Shown here piece by piece: positions 1 to 8,050 of a DNA stretch of 64,000 nt; the stretch's first letter is position 1, and every line of letters starts with the position of its first letter. Where the stretch lies: assembly GCA_032718475.1 (NCBI GenBank), contig JAUCBJ010001846.1, positions 496,001 through 560,000 of the forward strand. Reading direction: 5' to 3'. A model generated the notes under the pieces. That model was not told the origin of the DNA. It did not search any database and saw nothing but the letters and a program-made list of their open reading frames with translations. The DNA comes from Nemertoderma westbladi. Its lineage: Eukaryota > Xenacoelomorpha > Nemertodermatida > Nemertodermatidae. The position numbers and the translations under genes were made by a program.

Positions 1-1580
1 AGCAAAGCCCTAATATTGATACCACTCCCTTATCGAAGGATTTTAACGTACTGGGTCGGTCTTCTAGTAGCCAGACACGTATTGTTAATGGCAACGTTTC
101 TTCAAAAAATTTGCTTAGTTTAAGGTTAGCACCTAAGCGCTTGGGTGATTTGGTGATTCCTAAGTTGGGTAATCGGAAAATCGGTCAAACTGAGCCTGTC
201 AAGATTAAAGTGCTTCCATCTAGCCAATCAACTGTCAATGATCAGGCACTTGTTGGATCAGTGAGTGAGGATTTTTTCTTTTTACTAGATGCCTTGCCTA
301 AGTCGGTTTATGTAGGGGAGTCATTTTTGTATCGGGTGCATTTTTATGTTGCTGCAGATCGGTCAACGGATGTTACTCAGGAAAATATTGAGCCCAGTGA
401 AAAGGTAGGTGCAAAGTTGTCCAGCCGAGAAAAGCAAGAAAAAACTGTGCAGGTAAAAGGGCGTTCTTATTACCATTTAACGTATAATTATTTTCTAACT
501 GGCAAAAAGACTGGCAAGGTTGTTTTGCCCCGTGTGTATGTTGCAGGGCACTACAGCCAGCTGTTTTCATCGGGTTTTATTACCGGGCTTTCAACGCGGG
601 TGCCGTTTAGTCATTACAGCCCAAAGCATTTGGTTGAAATTAAACCGCTTGAAGAAAGTTCACTTCTGCCAAGTCGGCGCTTGAAATTAACTGAAAAATG
701 GGAAGCGCCTGATCAGTTAAGGGTGGGAGATTCCATCAAGCGTATTATTAAGGTTGAAGCGTTGGATTTTTTGGGGTTGCAAATTCCTGAAATTAGTTAT
801 CAATACCCAACTGACCTAAAGGTTTACCCGAAAACGCCTGATTTTAATACCCAGATTGAAGGCAAAAAATTGGTGGGCAGTCGTGTTCAGGCAGATGACC
901 TTGTTCCGGTGGCAGCCGGCCGTTATGTGCTTGGGGCAATCGGGATACCTTGGTGGAATACCGTGTTGAATCGAAAAGAAATTGCCACGATACCTACCCG
1001 TGTTTTTAATGTGGAAGGGGTTGCGAAGGCTCGCATTCAGGCAAAATCGGATGATCAATTTTTAGGGAGTGAAATTGATTTGCAACCAGCTGGTTCATTA
1101 AATCAGTCCGTTGATCAAACATGGGGTTGGGTTGTTTGGTTGTATGGGTTGTTAGGGGGCTTAGGTTTAGTTGTGTGTTTTTGGGTATTGAGATGCTGGC
1201 AACAGGTGTTTGGGAAAAAGCGACCTAAGTCGGGTATTGAGCGGTTTAAAAATTTAAGTCGCGCCGTTGGGCGTGATTTAAAAAGGTTGGATTATGTGTC
1301 GTTTCGGTCAAATTTGGTGGGCTGGAGTGAGCTTGTGATGGGGGTGTCAAATCGTTATAACTTATACGATGTGGCAGCACTTTTTGATCAAGATTTAGCG
1401 CCATTTTTTCGTCAGTTAGAACAGGTGTTGTATCAGTCAAAGCAAGGTATTGATCCCCAGTTGAGATCACAATTTATGCGTTATTTTAAGCAAGTACTTA
1501 AGCGGCATAAAAAGTACCGTCAAAAATCTGCTTTTGATTGGTTGGGGGGTAAAAAGGATGTGCGTGAAATTTTTAAGTAG
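1..1580 (+). CDS. batD: BatD-like protein, 5' end cut by window edge
   Basis: The reading frame is open from the window edge to the stop at 1578-1580, so the N-terminus is missing. About 520 residues remain. The protein has beta-rich extracytoplasmic repeats of the type found in BatD (a stretch around 290-350 reads like the 'vGE.f.yrv.fy' start of a BatD repeat). One strong membrane helix follows (Trp/Leu/Gly/Val-rich, about bases 1120-1190), and then a basic cytoplasmic tail of about 120 residues. BatD proteins are linked to the Bat/MoxR-VWA systems implicated in envelope stress and aerotolerance. The other bat genes would lie upstream, outside the window. The family call rests on architecture and fragment similarity, not on a search. 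Confidence 0.7.
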   Translation, partial: QSPNIDTTPLSKDFNVLGRSSSSQTRIVNGNVSSKNLLSLRLAPKRLGDLVIPKLGNRKIGQTEPVKIKVLPSSQSTVNDQALVGSVSEDFFFLLDALPKSVYVGESFLYRVHFYVAADRSTDVTQENIEPSEKVGAKLSSREKQEKTVQVKGRSYYHLTYNYFLTGKKTGKVVLPRVYVAGHYSQLFSSGFITGLSTRVPFSHYSPKHLVEIKPLEESSLLPSRRLKLTEKWEAPDQLRVGDSIKRIIKVEALDFLGLQIPEISYQYPTDLKVYPKTPDFNTQIEGKKLVGSRVQADDLVPVAAGRYVLGAIGIPWWNTVLNRKEIATIPTRVFNVEGVAKARIQAKSDDQFLGSEIDLQPAGSLNQSVDQTWGWVVWLYGLLGGLGLVVCFWVLRCWQQVFGKKRPKSGIERFKNLSRAVGRDLKRLDYVSFRSNLVGWSELVMGVSNRYNLYDVAALFDQDLAPFFRQLEQVLYQSKQGIDPQLRSQFMRYFKQVLKRHKKYRQKSAFDWLGGKKDVREIFK

Positions 1581-1863
1581 GTTGTTTATAAATGTTTAGT
1601 GGATACTAGGTGGGTTTTTTGAAGTTATTAATTCACTATTGTGTTGGATGTTTGATTTGTAAATTTAAATTGTTGGGAGTGATTTATAAAAAAGCCATGT
1701 CAGTTAACTTACTAAATGACTATGAAGTTTCATCGGCCTACTACAAAGCGGCGGGTGAATGAACAAGTAAATCGTATTGTTTAAACAAACGCTTTCTTAA
1801 CAGATGAAACAGAAACTATCAGAGTAGAAATCGTTAGGAAGACAAATCTTGAGATGTATTTTA

Positions 1864-2202
1864 TTAGCGCTTACATTTTTTATGATGGAATGGAAAGAGA
1901 CAAAAAGTAATCAAATATTTGATGGTATTGTTCATGGAGTAGATGGTAGTGGAGGTCGATGTATCTGATTTTTTAAGGTTTTGATGTGCACCATCGCAAT
2001 ACGAGGGGTTGTTGGTGGCTTTACACATGCAAATATAGGCGGTTTCAGTGTTGTCTGGGCTAAATTTTAGGGCTAAAGGGAGTACTTGATTAGACCCAAA
2101 ATACACCGTTTTTTGATTTTCCACAGGCACACCAGTAGTAATCTTCTCTTTTTCTAGGTCACAGGCTTTGGTTTTGTTGTCAAAAATAATAGGTTTTCTC
2201 AT
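1864..2202 (-). CDS. CDGSH-type iron-sulfur protein
   Basis: A 112-residue protein with the [2Fe-2S] ligand pattern C-x-C-x7-P-x2-CDGAH in its middle (the family consensus ends CDGSH). The three cysteines and the histidine that hold the cluster are present. Prokaryotic CDGSH proteins are small redox or cluster-carrier proteins without a fixed pathway. The 35 or so residues after the motif are Ser/Thr-rich, then hydrophobic, then end in a His/Lys/Cys-rich tail. That is unusual, because many family members stop soon after the motif, so the tail may be frameshift-generated. It stands alone on the minus strand between batD and panC. The upstream part of the gene (toward 2202) is also longer than the minimal domain. 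Confidence 0.72.
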   Translation of the reverse strand: MRKPIIFDNKTKACDLEKEKITTGVPVENQKTVYFGSNQVLPLALKFSPDNTETAYICMCKATNNPSYCDGAHQNLKKSDTSTSTTIYSMNNTIKYLITFCLFPFHHKKCKR

Positions 2203-2405
2203 ATGTGTTGCTCTTGGATTAAAATGTTGCGTATTGAGTTGTCTTAATTTGTACAGGTATTAATGGATTTTTCTAAAGGCTAACATGTTGGTATATGAAA
2301 TTGTATAAATGGTGAGGGAAGTGGCCTAAAATAGTTGTAATTTATTGTTTTGAATTTTTCTTCTTTATCAACAAGCATGGTTTAAAAATTTATGTTGATC
2401 GGTTG

Positions 2406-2411
2406 TATAAT
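2406..2411 (+). promoter_or_regulatory. Probable -10 box of panC promoter
   Basis: A perfect TATAAT lies 32 bases upstream of the favoured panC start at 2443. A convincing -35 box is not visible (the region 17 bases upstream is A/T-rich). If this is the promoter, the longer in-frame start at 2392 would fall upstream of the transcript, which supports 2443 as the start. Confidence 0.45.
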
Positions 2412-2442
2412 GCGTTTTTTAATGGGTTATGCAATCGGCTTT

Positions 2443-3297
2443 ATGAAAATTATTCGTTCTACCCAAGCATTGGTTCAATGGCGTTTGATGTGTGATCAGT
2501 TAGCTGCTGTGGTGGGATTTGTGCCAACCATGGGGTGTTTGCATGCAGGTCATATAGCGTTGATAAAGGCAGCAGAAAAGCGCTCAGATCATGTAGTGGT
2601 TAGTATTTTTGTTAATCCTTTACAATTTAATTCTCAGGATGACTACAAGGGCTACCCGCTTGATCTTGAAAGTGATATTTTAAAACTCAGATCGGCTGGG
2701 GTTAGTGTGGTATTTTTGCCGAAGGTAGAGGATTTTTACCCGCATGGACAGGCGGATGCTTTGTTGGTTAATAATTTACCTGAGTTTAATCGTTATTTTT
2801 GTGGCACTTATCGTGTTGGTCATTTCTTAGGGGTAGCCAGTGTATTGCTACGTTTTTTTATGTTGGTCCGCCCTCAGTGGGTTGTGTTTGGGGAAAAGGA
2901 TTTTCAGCAGTTGTATTTGGTGCGTTATTTGGTGAAGGATTTTTCATTGCCCATTGAGGTATGTGGCGTGCCAACAGTTAGGGAGGGTGATGGTTTAGCC
3001 ATGAGTTCTAGAAACAAAAATTTGTGCACCAAGGATCGTTTAATTGCCAAGGGTTTTTATCCCCTGCTGCTAGCAGCAGGGAAAAGGATTCAATCAGGCA
3101 CCTCACTTTCAGTCGCTAAACAGTATGCGATTGATCAATTACACCAAGCAGGATTTTTGGTAGAATACTTAGGGATTGTTACACATCATGATTTTAGGGG
3201 TAGTGTTGTTGGGATTGGTCAATGTTTGGTGCTAGCAGCTGTTTATTTAGGCAAGGTTCGGTTGATTGATAATTACTGTTTTTCACTAAATTTATGA
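2443..3297 (+). CDS. panC: Pantothenate synthetase
   Basis: PanC joins pantoate and beta-alanine with ATP to make pantothenate, the precursor of coenzyme A; it is cytosolic. From the start at 2443 it is 284 residues, the usual length. The nucleotidyl-transferase signature PTMGCLHAGH is at residues 28-37 (the HxGH motif), FGEKDFQQ at about 149-156 and MSSRN at about 187-191. The frame also offers an ATG at 2392, but this would add 17 non-conserved residues and lies upstream of a TATAAT. The stop overlaps the start of the next gene (ATGA, 3294-3297). A second coenzyme A gene, coaE, lies elsewhere in this window but is not linked to it. Confidence 0.95.
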   Translation: MKIIRSTQALVQWRLMCDQLAAVVGFVPTMGCLHAGHIALIKAAEKRSDHVVVSIFVNPLQFNSQDDYKGYPLDLESDILKLRSAGVSVVFLPKVEDFYPHGQADALLVNNLPEFNRYFCGTYRVGHFLGVASVLLRFFMLVRPQWVVFGEKDFQQLYLVRYLVKDFSLPIEVCGVPTVREGDGLAMSSRNKNLCTKDRLIAKGFYPLLLAAGKRIQSGTSLSVAKQYAIDQLHQAGFLVEYLGIVTHHDFRGSVVGIGQCLVLAAVYLGKVRLIDNYCFSLNL

Positions 3298-4322
3298 AAA
3301 AGGTTGTTGAAGCCCCGCGTGAAGTACTGGTAAATTGTTTTCGTGATTTTTTTGCTTTGGTCATTTACATATTTGAAAATGATTTATTTTCAGAGGATGT
3401 AAATGTCATGATTGCAAGAATCAACAAGCAAGAGATTAGCTTGTTTAGCTGGATAGAATCTACTAAGCGCTTGGGTAGTTTTTGTCAGTCGATTTTGCAT
3501 GTAGGTTTCGAGTTGAAAGGTATTTCAAAAACCCGATCGGGTGATTTGGTGATTCATGCATTAAGTGGTGAGATGTATCGGTTCGATATTAAAAATGTTG
3601 AGCATAATTTTCGAAATATCTATCGGGGTAAAATCATGCCTCATGCAAGGACAATCGGTGTATTGTATTGGCTATTTTGTATCTTATCAAGCAATTATAC
3701 GAATGGTTTAGGTAAAAAAACAACCCACTACCATATGTTAGTCAAATTGTTTCATACCACGCTGGCATATCGTGATTTATTGATATTAGATAAGCAAGTG
3801 ATTAATCCAAGGCAATTTATGATTAATTTTCTAGGAAGGCATAGGTTGGCGGATAAAGCACTCAAAAATGATAAAAAGCAGTTACAGGCAAAACAGACCA
3901 AGGTGTTGTTGATTGATGATGATCCAGTGATGAATGTATTTATGCGATCAATCCTTGAAGGATCAGACTATAATTTGTTAATCAGTTATAATATGAGTGA
4001 TGCATTTGATATTATTATCAAAAATAAGCGGGCATTTGGTTTGTTGCCTAATTATATTCAGTGTATCCTTTTAGATTTTCAGTTGCATGGAATAGATGGG
4101 TTTGAATTTTTAAAATATTTAAAACAAGTTGAATCGCCTTTTTATAAAATTCCGATCATTATTATTACAGGTTCTTCTGATTATCAGTTTGTCAAAAAAC
4201 AAGTTGCTCAAAAGTATGACAATGTATTGGAATGTTTAAAAAAGCCTATTAATAAAGAACGCATTTTAGCATTGCTTTCTTTGGTATCTTCTAAAAGAAA
4301 TTTGAAGACTTCAAGTCGTTAA
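3294..4322 (+). CDS. Response regulator with unknown N-terminal domain
   Basis: A 342-residue protein. Residues about 202-330 form a CheY-like receiver: the acidic pocket is IDDD at 207-210, the phospho-acceptor is Asp261 in a LLDF context, the conserved Thr is 292, and the KKP lysine is at about 316-317. Residues 1-200 do not match a domain I recognise: they are mixed alpha/beta with a hydrophobic helix near 123-135 that could be buried rather than membrane-spanning. There is no DNA-binding domain after the receiver, so the output is probably the N-terminal part or a protein contact. It overlaps panC by 4 bases. It also meets the HPt gene tail to tail with a 12-base overlap, which suggests a phosphorelay pair. 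Confidence 0.8.
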   Translation: MKKVVEAPREVLVNCFRDFFALVIYIFENDLFSEDVNVMIARINKQEISLFSWIESTKRLGSFCQSILHVGFELKGISKTRSGDLVIHALSGEMYRFDIKNVEHNFRNIYRGKIMPHARTIGVLYWLFCILSSNYTNGLGKKTTHYHMLVKLFHTTLAYRDLLILDKQVINPRQFMINFLGRHRLADKALKNDKKQLQAKQTKVLLIDDDPVMNVFMRSILEGSDYNLLISYNMSDAFDIIIKNKRAFGLLPNYIQCILLDFQLHGIDGFEFLKYLKQVESPFYKIPIIIITGSSDYQFVKKQVAQKYDNVLECLKKPINKERILALLSLVSSKRNLKTSSR

Positions 4323-4697
4323 GGCTGATATTTGTTTGGTAATATTAATCCAATCAGCTAATCGCTTTGAGATACGTTGCGCTATTTGGTCAGTAGTGGT
4401 TAGCTCATTAGAAAGCAATTGCATTTGTAGGTGACTAATGTCATTAACCAAGTCTGTATCTTTCATAATTGACATAAAGGGTTTGATGTTATGCATTTTT
4501 TGTCTAAAGAGACTAAAGTCGCCCGAAGTGATGGCCTGATCAGTAATTTTTACAATGTCTTGATAGTTTATATAAAAAACACAGAGCATTTTAAGGATAG
4601 TCTGTTCGCTTACTTGAGCGCTGGACGCAATAAAAGTTAAGTCTATATTTTCTATTTTGAGTAATTGATTAATTTGTTGTTGGTTTGAGAAATTCAT
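4311..4697 (-). CDS. HPt-domain phosphotransfer protein
   Basis: A 128-residue, all-helical protein with a histidine phosphotransfer signature: His69 sits in the context KMHNIK, matching the H-x-I/L-K pattern of HPt helices. Such proteins carry a phosphoryl group between a hybrid kinase and a response regulator. Its start overlaps the tatC stop (ATGA, 4694-4697), so it is the last gene of the his-tat operon. Its 3' end overlaps the receiver protein encoded on the other strand. No cognate hybrid kinase is in the window. The domain call is by motif and helix pattern only. Confidence 0.7.
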   Translation of the reverse strand: MNFSNQQQINQLLKIENIDLTFIASSAQVSEQTILKMLCVFYINYQDIVKITDQAITSGDFSLFRQKMHNIKPFMSIMKDTDLVNDISHLQMQLLSNELTTTDQIAQRISKRLADWINITKQISALTT

Positions 4698-5398
4698 GGT
4701 CTTTTTTGATGTTGTTTGGCTAATAAAATGCTCAGTTCATAGAGTACATATAAAGGTATAGCGATAATGGTTTGAGAAAATATATCGGGCGGTGTGATTA
4801 GCATCGCAATTGAGAAAGTTAATAATAGAAAATATTTTCTTGAATGAATTAATTGATTAACATTTAAGATGTTAAATTTTACAAGCATCAAAATGCCAAT
4901 AGGTGTCATAAAAAGTAAACCAAGTGTGAATACTGAAAGGATAACAAAATTTAAATAATTTTCAATATCTAACATAAATTGAACATTTTCAGGTAACAGC
5001 CAGCTATTAAAATTTATAATCAGCGGAATGCTGATAAAATAGGCGAATGCACTACCTAGATAAAACAGCGCTGAAGATAAAAGTAATAATCCTCGCGCAG
5101 TTTTTTTCTCATTTTTATATAAACCTGGTTGAATAAAGCGCCATAATCTAAAAATAATATGGGGAATATTGATCATAATACTTAAAAAAAACGCTGATTT
5201 AATCAGCGTGAGTGTCGGTGCAAGCGGGCTGATTGCAATTAGACTCAACTGATCGTCAAGTGCAAGGTTTTGGGTAAGTAACTGGTAGGTTTCACCCAAC
5301 CAAGGTGTTAGTATAAAAAACACAATGACAACACCAATCAAAATAATGATCAGCTGATGCCTTAGTGCACCGGTGTGTAAATCAGGGTGCTTGGTCAT
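4694..5398 (-). CDS. tatC: Twin-arginine translocase subunit TatC
   Basis: TatC is the polytopic inner-membrane receptor of the Tat pathway and binds twin-arginine signal peptides before folded proteins are exported. The product is 234 residues with six hydrophobic segments. The conserved first cytoplasmic loop (F-x-x-P-G-L-x-x-x-E, about residues 85-100) is present, as is the Pro-rich region near the last helices. It follows tatB with a 17-base overlap and precedes the HPt gene with a 4-base overlap. It is slightly shorter than the E. coli protein, with no obvious loss. Confidence 0.93.
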   Translation of the reverse strand: MTKHPDLHTGALRHQLIIILIGVVIVFFILTPWLGETYQLLTQNLALDDQLSLIAISPLAPTLTLIKSAFFLSIMINIPHIIFRLWRFIQPGLYKNEKKTARGLLLLSSALFYLGSAFAYFISIPLIINFNSWLLPENVQFMLDIENYLNFVILSVFTLGLLFMTPIGILMLVKFNILNVNQLIHSRKYFLLLTFSIAMLITPPDIFSQTIIAIPLYVLYELSILLAKQHQKRP

Positions 5399-5642
5399 CT
5401 TTTATGGTTTTGGCTTGTTGGCTGTAATGGTTTTTTCTAAATTGTTTGAAGGTTAATTTTTCCGGTACCTGCCCTTGTTCAATTTCTTGCCTGAATTGTT
5501 GCCGAATATAACCAAAATAGTCACCTAACAGATCAATGAGTTGATACAATTGCCTTAATAGCTGTCGAAGGTCGCTCGGTTTTAATAAGACGATTGAAAG
5601 TACTATGATCAGTACAATTTCAACCCAACCAATACCTAACAT
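5382..5642 (-). CDS. tatB: Sec-independent translocase subunit TatB
   Basis: An 86-residue protein with a short N-terminal membrane helix (residues about 5-20, glycine early and glutamate at about position 8) followed by an amphipathic, basic helix and a charged tail. This is the TatA/B architecture, and the position directly before tatC identifies it as TatB. TatB binds TatC in the substrate receptor complex. The hinge after the helix reads KPSDL rather than the common FGPEKLP. ATG at 5642 is chosen over the GTG one codon upstream; this ATG overlaps the stop of a 40-codon upstream frame (TGATG). Confidence 0.85.
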   Translation of the reverse strand: MLGIGWVEIVLIIVLSIVLLKPSDLRQLLRQLYQLIDLLGDYFGYIRQQFRQEIEQGQVPEKLTFKQFRKNHYSQQAKTIKDDQAP

Positions 5643-5764
5643 CACTCACTTATTAAATAAAAATAGATGGGTGTTTGGTAAATCAGCGTGTTGTAATCGG
5701 TCATAGCTTTTATAATGTAGGTTGCATTTAAAAAAGCAGCTCCATTTACACCTGTGATCCCCAT
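5642..5764 (-). CDS. Possible 40-residue leader ORF before tatB
   Basis: A small frame that starts with ATG at 5764 and ends in a TGATG overlap with the tatB start, which would allow coupled translation. It has no recognisable domain. The stretch may instead be leftover sequence after decay of the small membrane gene lying between tatA and tatB. I give it weight only because the stop/start overlap is exact. Confidence 0.2.
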   Translation of the reverse strand: MGITGVNGAAFLNATYIIKAMTDYNTLIYQTPIYFYLISE

Positions 5765-5787
5765 AAAAACAAAAAAATGTCAGCATA

Positions 5788-6032
5788 TTAACTAGCCCCC
5801 AAGGCTTTTGAGCCACTGTTTTTTGAATAAAAATTTAATACAAAAATAAGTGTTACTAAAGAAGAAAAAAAGCCAACTAAAAAACTGGCAACTCTAGGTT
5901 AAGCATTGTGCGAGGTTCAATGCTACCCAAATGAAGCAGGTGCAAATTGATGGTTGTCATAAGTAGTAAAGCTACTCCCATCAATGCAGGGATCCATATA
6001 CCTATTTTTTTCATTTTAGCTTTTTTATTCAT
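5788..6032 (-). pseudogene. Frameshifted small membrane protein between tatA and tatB
   Basis: The start ATG (6032) overlaps the tatA stop (ATGAATAA). The first frame gives 51 residues with one membrane helix and ends at 5877-5879 (TAG). Just before that stop, the next frame continues with a second hydrophobic helix and a polar tail, ending at 5788-5790. Joining the frames gives a two-helix protein of about 80 residues. The layout resembles small LapA-like membrane proteins, but that is a guess. The likely reading is a single-base frameshift in a gene inserted into the tat operon. The alternative is a genuine 51-residue one-helix protein. Confidence 0.45.
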
Positions 6033-6222
6033 TTAGTGTATCTTTTGGGTCAGTTTTAACAGGCGCTTTTTCGCTGTCATCGTGACGCAAGGCTTGCAAA
6101 AACCCTTTCATAGAATGACCCAAATCTTTCCCAAAATTTCGCATGCGTTTACCGCCAAATAGCAACACAGCTAACACTAAAATAATTAATATTTGCCAAA
6201 TACTGATACCACCCAGTCCCAT
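6025..6222 (-). CDS. tatA: Sec-independent translocase subunit TatA
   Basis: A 65-residue TatA/E protein. The frame is open further upstream, but MGLGGISIWQ at 6222 is the standard family N-terminus, so that ATG is used. A membrane helix spans residues about 6-21, followed by the phenylalanine-glycine hinge (LFGGKR), an amphipathic helix and an acidic tail. TatA oligomers form or weaken the membrane for passage of folded proteins. The gene lies 11 bases after hisE in the same operon. Confidence 0.93.
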   Translation of the reverse strand: MGLGGISIWQILIILVLAVLLFGGKRMRNFGKDLGHSMKGFLQALRHDDSEKAPVKTDPKDTLNE

Positions 6223-6233
6223 AAGGTTTGCTC

Positions 6234-6536
6234 CTATTTTTTTGATTGTGATCGGCTTTTTAAAATGGCCATGATTGTTTCTAATTTGATACCGTGGTGA
6301 GCCATCATGACAAGTATGTGGAACCAAAGGTCTGCCAGCTCTTGCGATAATTTTTCTTTACTTTCTGACTGCGCAGCAAAAATGACTTCAAAACATTCCT
6401 CATGAACTTTTTTTAGCACCTTTTCATCGCCTTTTGCTAATAATTCTGAAACATAAGAAGTTTTTGAAGGGGTAGCCTGCCGCTTTTGAATGATTTTATA
6501 CAATTTAACCAAACTAAACTCAGAATGTGTGCTCAT
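6234..6536 (-). CDS. hisE: Phosphoribosyl-ATP pyrophosphatase
   Basis: HisE hydrolyses phosphoribosyl-ATP to phosphoribosyl-AMP, the second step of histidine synthesis. The 100-residue protein shows the all-alpha NTP pyrophosphatase pattern: the metal-binding EECFE block (about residues 46-50) and ELADLWFH (about 65-72). It is a stand-alone HisE. The HisI domain, which is fused to HisE in enterobacteria or encoded just upstream in many relatives, is absent: only 26 bases separate hisF and hisE. It is followed by tatA. Confidence 0.92.
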   Translation of the reverse strand: MSTHSEFSLVKLYKIIQKRQATPSKTSYVSELLAKGDEKVLKKVHEECFEVIFAAQSESKEKLSQELADLWFHILVMMAHHGIKLETIMAILKSRSQSKK

Positions 6537-6562
6537 ATCAATTTTTTAACCCCATAATACCT

Positions 6563-7318
6563 TTAAAGTCGAATAGGAATACCCGCTTGTTTCATGCTCA
6601 TTTTAACAGCTGACAAACTAATTTGACCAAAGTGAAACAAACTAGCCGCCAAAACGGCATCTGCCTGTCCCTTTGTAATGCCTTCAATAAAATGTTGGGT
6701 ACAGCCGGCACCCCCTGAGGCAATAATGGGAATAGTGGTTGATTGGCTAATTTGTTGAGTGAGTTTACAATCAAAACCAGCTTGGGTCCCGTCCTGATCA
6801 ATGCTGGTTAAAAGAATCTCGCCTGCCCCTAATGAATCCACAGCTTTAGCCCATTTGATGGCATAAAGTCCCGTGTTTTTTTGGCCTGCGTGCGTGTAAA
6901 CTTGATATTCATCTTGGCTCTGTTTTGCATCAATGGCCACCACAATACATTGTGCACCAAACTGTTGGCTAGCGTGTGCGATCAGCTCAGGGTTTTGAAC
7001 CGCTGCACTGTTGATTGCAACTTTATCCGCCCCCGCGTTTAACAAATTTTTAATATCCCCTAAATCACTCACACCCCCACCCACAGTCAACGGCACAAAC
7101 ACTTTTTTGGCAATGGCCTCTACAAGGCTTAAAAAAGTTTTTCTTGATTCAAGGGTAGCTGCTATATCAAGCAATGCAATTTCGTCTGCCCCTTGGTCAC
7201 AATAGAGTTTACTAACCAACACCGGGTCGCCTGCATCTTTTAAATTTGAAAAATTGGTACCCTTAACAATTCGGTTATCTTTAACATCCAAACAAGGAAT
7301 AACGCGTTTACATAACAT
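6563..7318 (-). CDS. hisF: Imidazole glycerol phosphate synthase, cyclase subunit
   Basis: HisF is the (beta-alpha)8 barrel that uses ammonia from HisH to convert PRFAR to IGP and AICAR. The product is 251 residues. The catalytic aspartates sit in the expected strands: CLDV near residue 11 and AIDA near 130. Phosphate-binding Gly loops (GGGVS and ASGGAG) are present. It lies 6 bases downstream of hisA, within the operon. Confidence 0.96.
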   Translation of the reverse strand: MLCKRVIPCLDVKDNRIVKGTNFSNLKDAGDPVLVSKLYCDQGADEIALLDIAATLESRKTFLSLVEAIAKKVFVPLTVGGGVSDLGDIKNLLNAGADKVAINSAAVQNPELIAHASQQFGAQCIVVAIDAKQSQDEYQVYTHAGQKNTGLYAIKWAKAVDSLGAGEILLTSIDQDGTQAGFDCKLTQQISQSTTIPIIASGGAGCTQHFIEGITKGQADAVLAASLFHFGQISLSAVKMSMKQAGIPIRL

Positions 7319-7324
7319 AGGATT

Positions 7325-8047
7325 TCATCCAGCCATTGCTTGGCTTAAATTAATGGTTTTTTCATACAGGGCACGTCCAACAATTACACCCTCAATGTTT
7401 GGGTAACCTAAGTTTTGAAGTGCTTGAATATCAGCCATGCTACTAACCCCCCCTGAGGCAATGACAGGGCAATCGACAGCGTCAGCCAGCTGCTTGGTCG
7501 ATTCCAAATTAGTGCCCAGCATCATGCCGTCTTTTGCAATATCGGTATGTAAAATGCCGGCTAGTTTTGTCAGATCACCAATTTTTTCAATAAAACTTAA
7601 TAAGGTGATGTTACTTTTAGTTTGCCAACCTTGAATAGCAATTTTATCATGGTGTACATCTAAGCTAAGTATGATTTTTTGGGGGTATAGGTCACACATT
7701 TCACGTAAAAAGCTGGGGTTTTTAATCGCCTGTGTGCCAATAATAATATAATGTGCCCCTGCATCTAGGTAGGCTTCTACCGTTGCTTGGTGACGAATGC
7801 CCCCGCCCACTTGTACTTCAATGTTAGGCAAGGCAGCGACAATATTTTCAATCACCTTTTGATGAATAGGGCGACCGGTTTTGGCGCCATCTAAATCCAC
7901 CAGATGCAGTCGTTTAATATTAAAAGATGCCCAGTGCTTAGCTTGTTCCACTGGGTTGGTTGAAAAAACATCGGATTGCTTAAAATCGCCTTGCCTAAGG
8001 CGGACACACTGGCCGTTTTGAAGATCAATAGCGGGAATGATAATCAT
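7325..8047 (-). CDS. hisA: ProFAR isomerase
   Basis: HisA isomerises ProFAR to PRFAR by an Amadori rearrangement. It is a 240-residue barrel paralogous to HisF, with the catalytic acid/base Asp8 (PAIDL) and Asp at about 130 (SLDVHH), and phosphate loops VGGG and ASGG. It starts 3 bases after the hisH stop, so translation is probably coupled. Confidence 0.96.
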   Translation of the reverse strand: MIIIPAIDLQNGQCVRLRQGDFKQSDVFSTNPVEQAKHWASFNIKRLHLVDLDGAKTGRPIHQKVIENIVAALPNIEVQVGGGIRHQATVEAYLDAGAHYIIIGTQAIKNPSFLREMCDLYPQKIILSLDVHHDKIAIQGWQTKSNITLLSFIEKIGDLTKLAGILHTDIAKDGMMLGTNLESTKQLADAVDCPVIASGGVSSMADIQALQNLGYPNIEGVIVGRALYEKTINLSQAMAG

Positions 8048-8050
8048 AAG

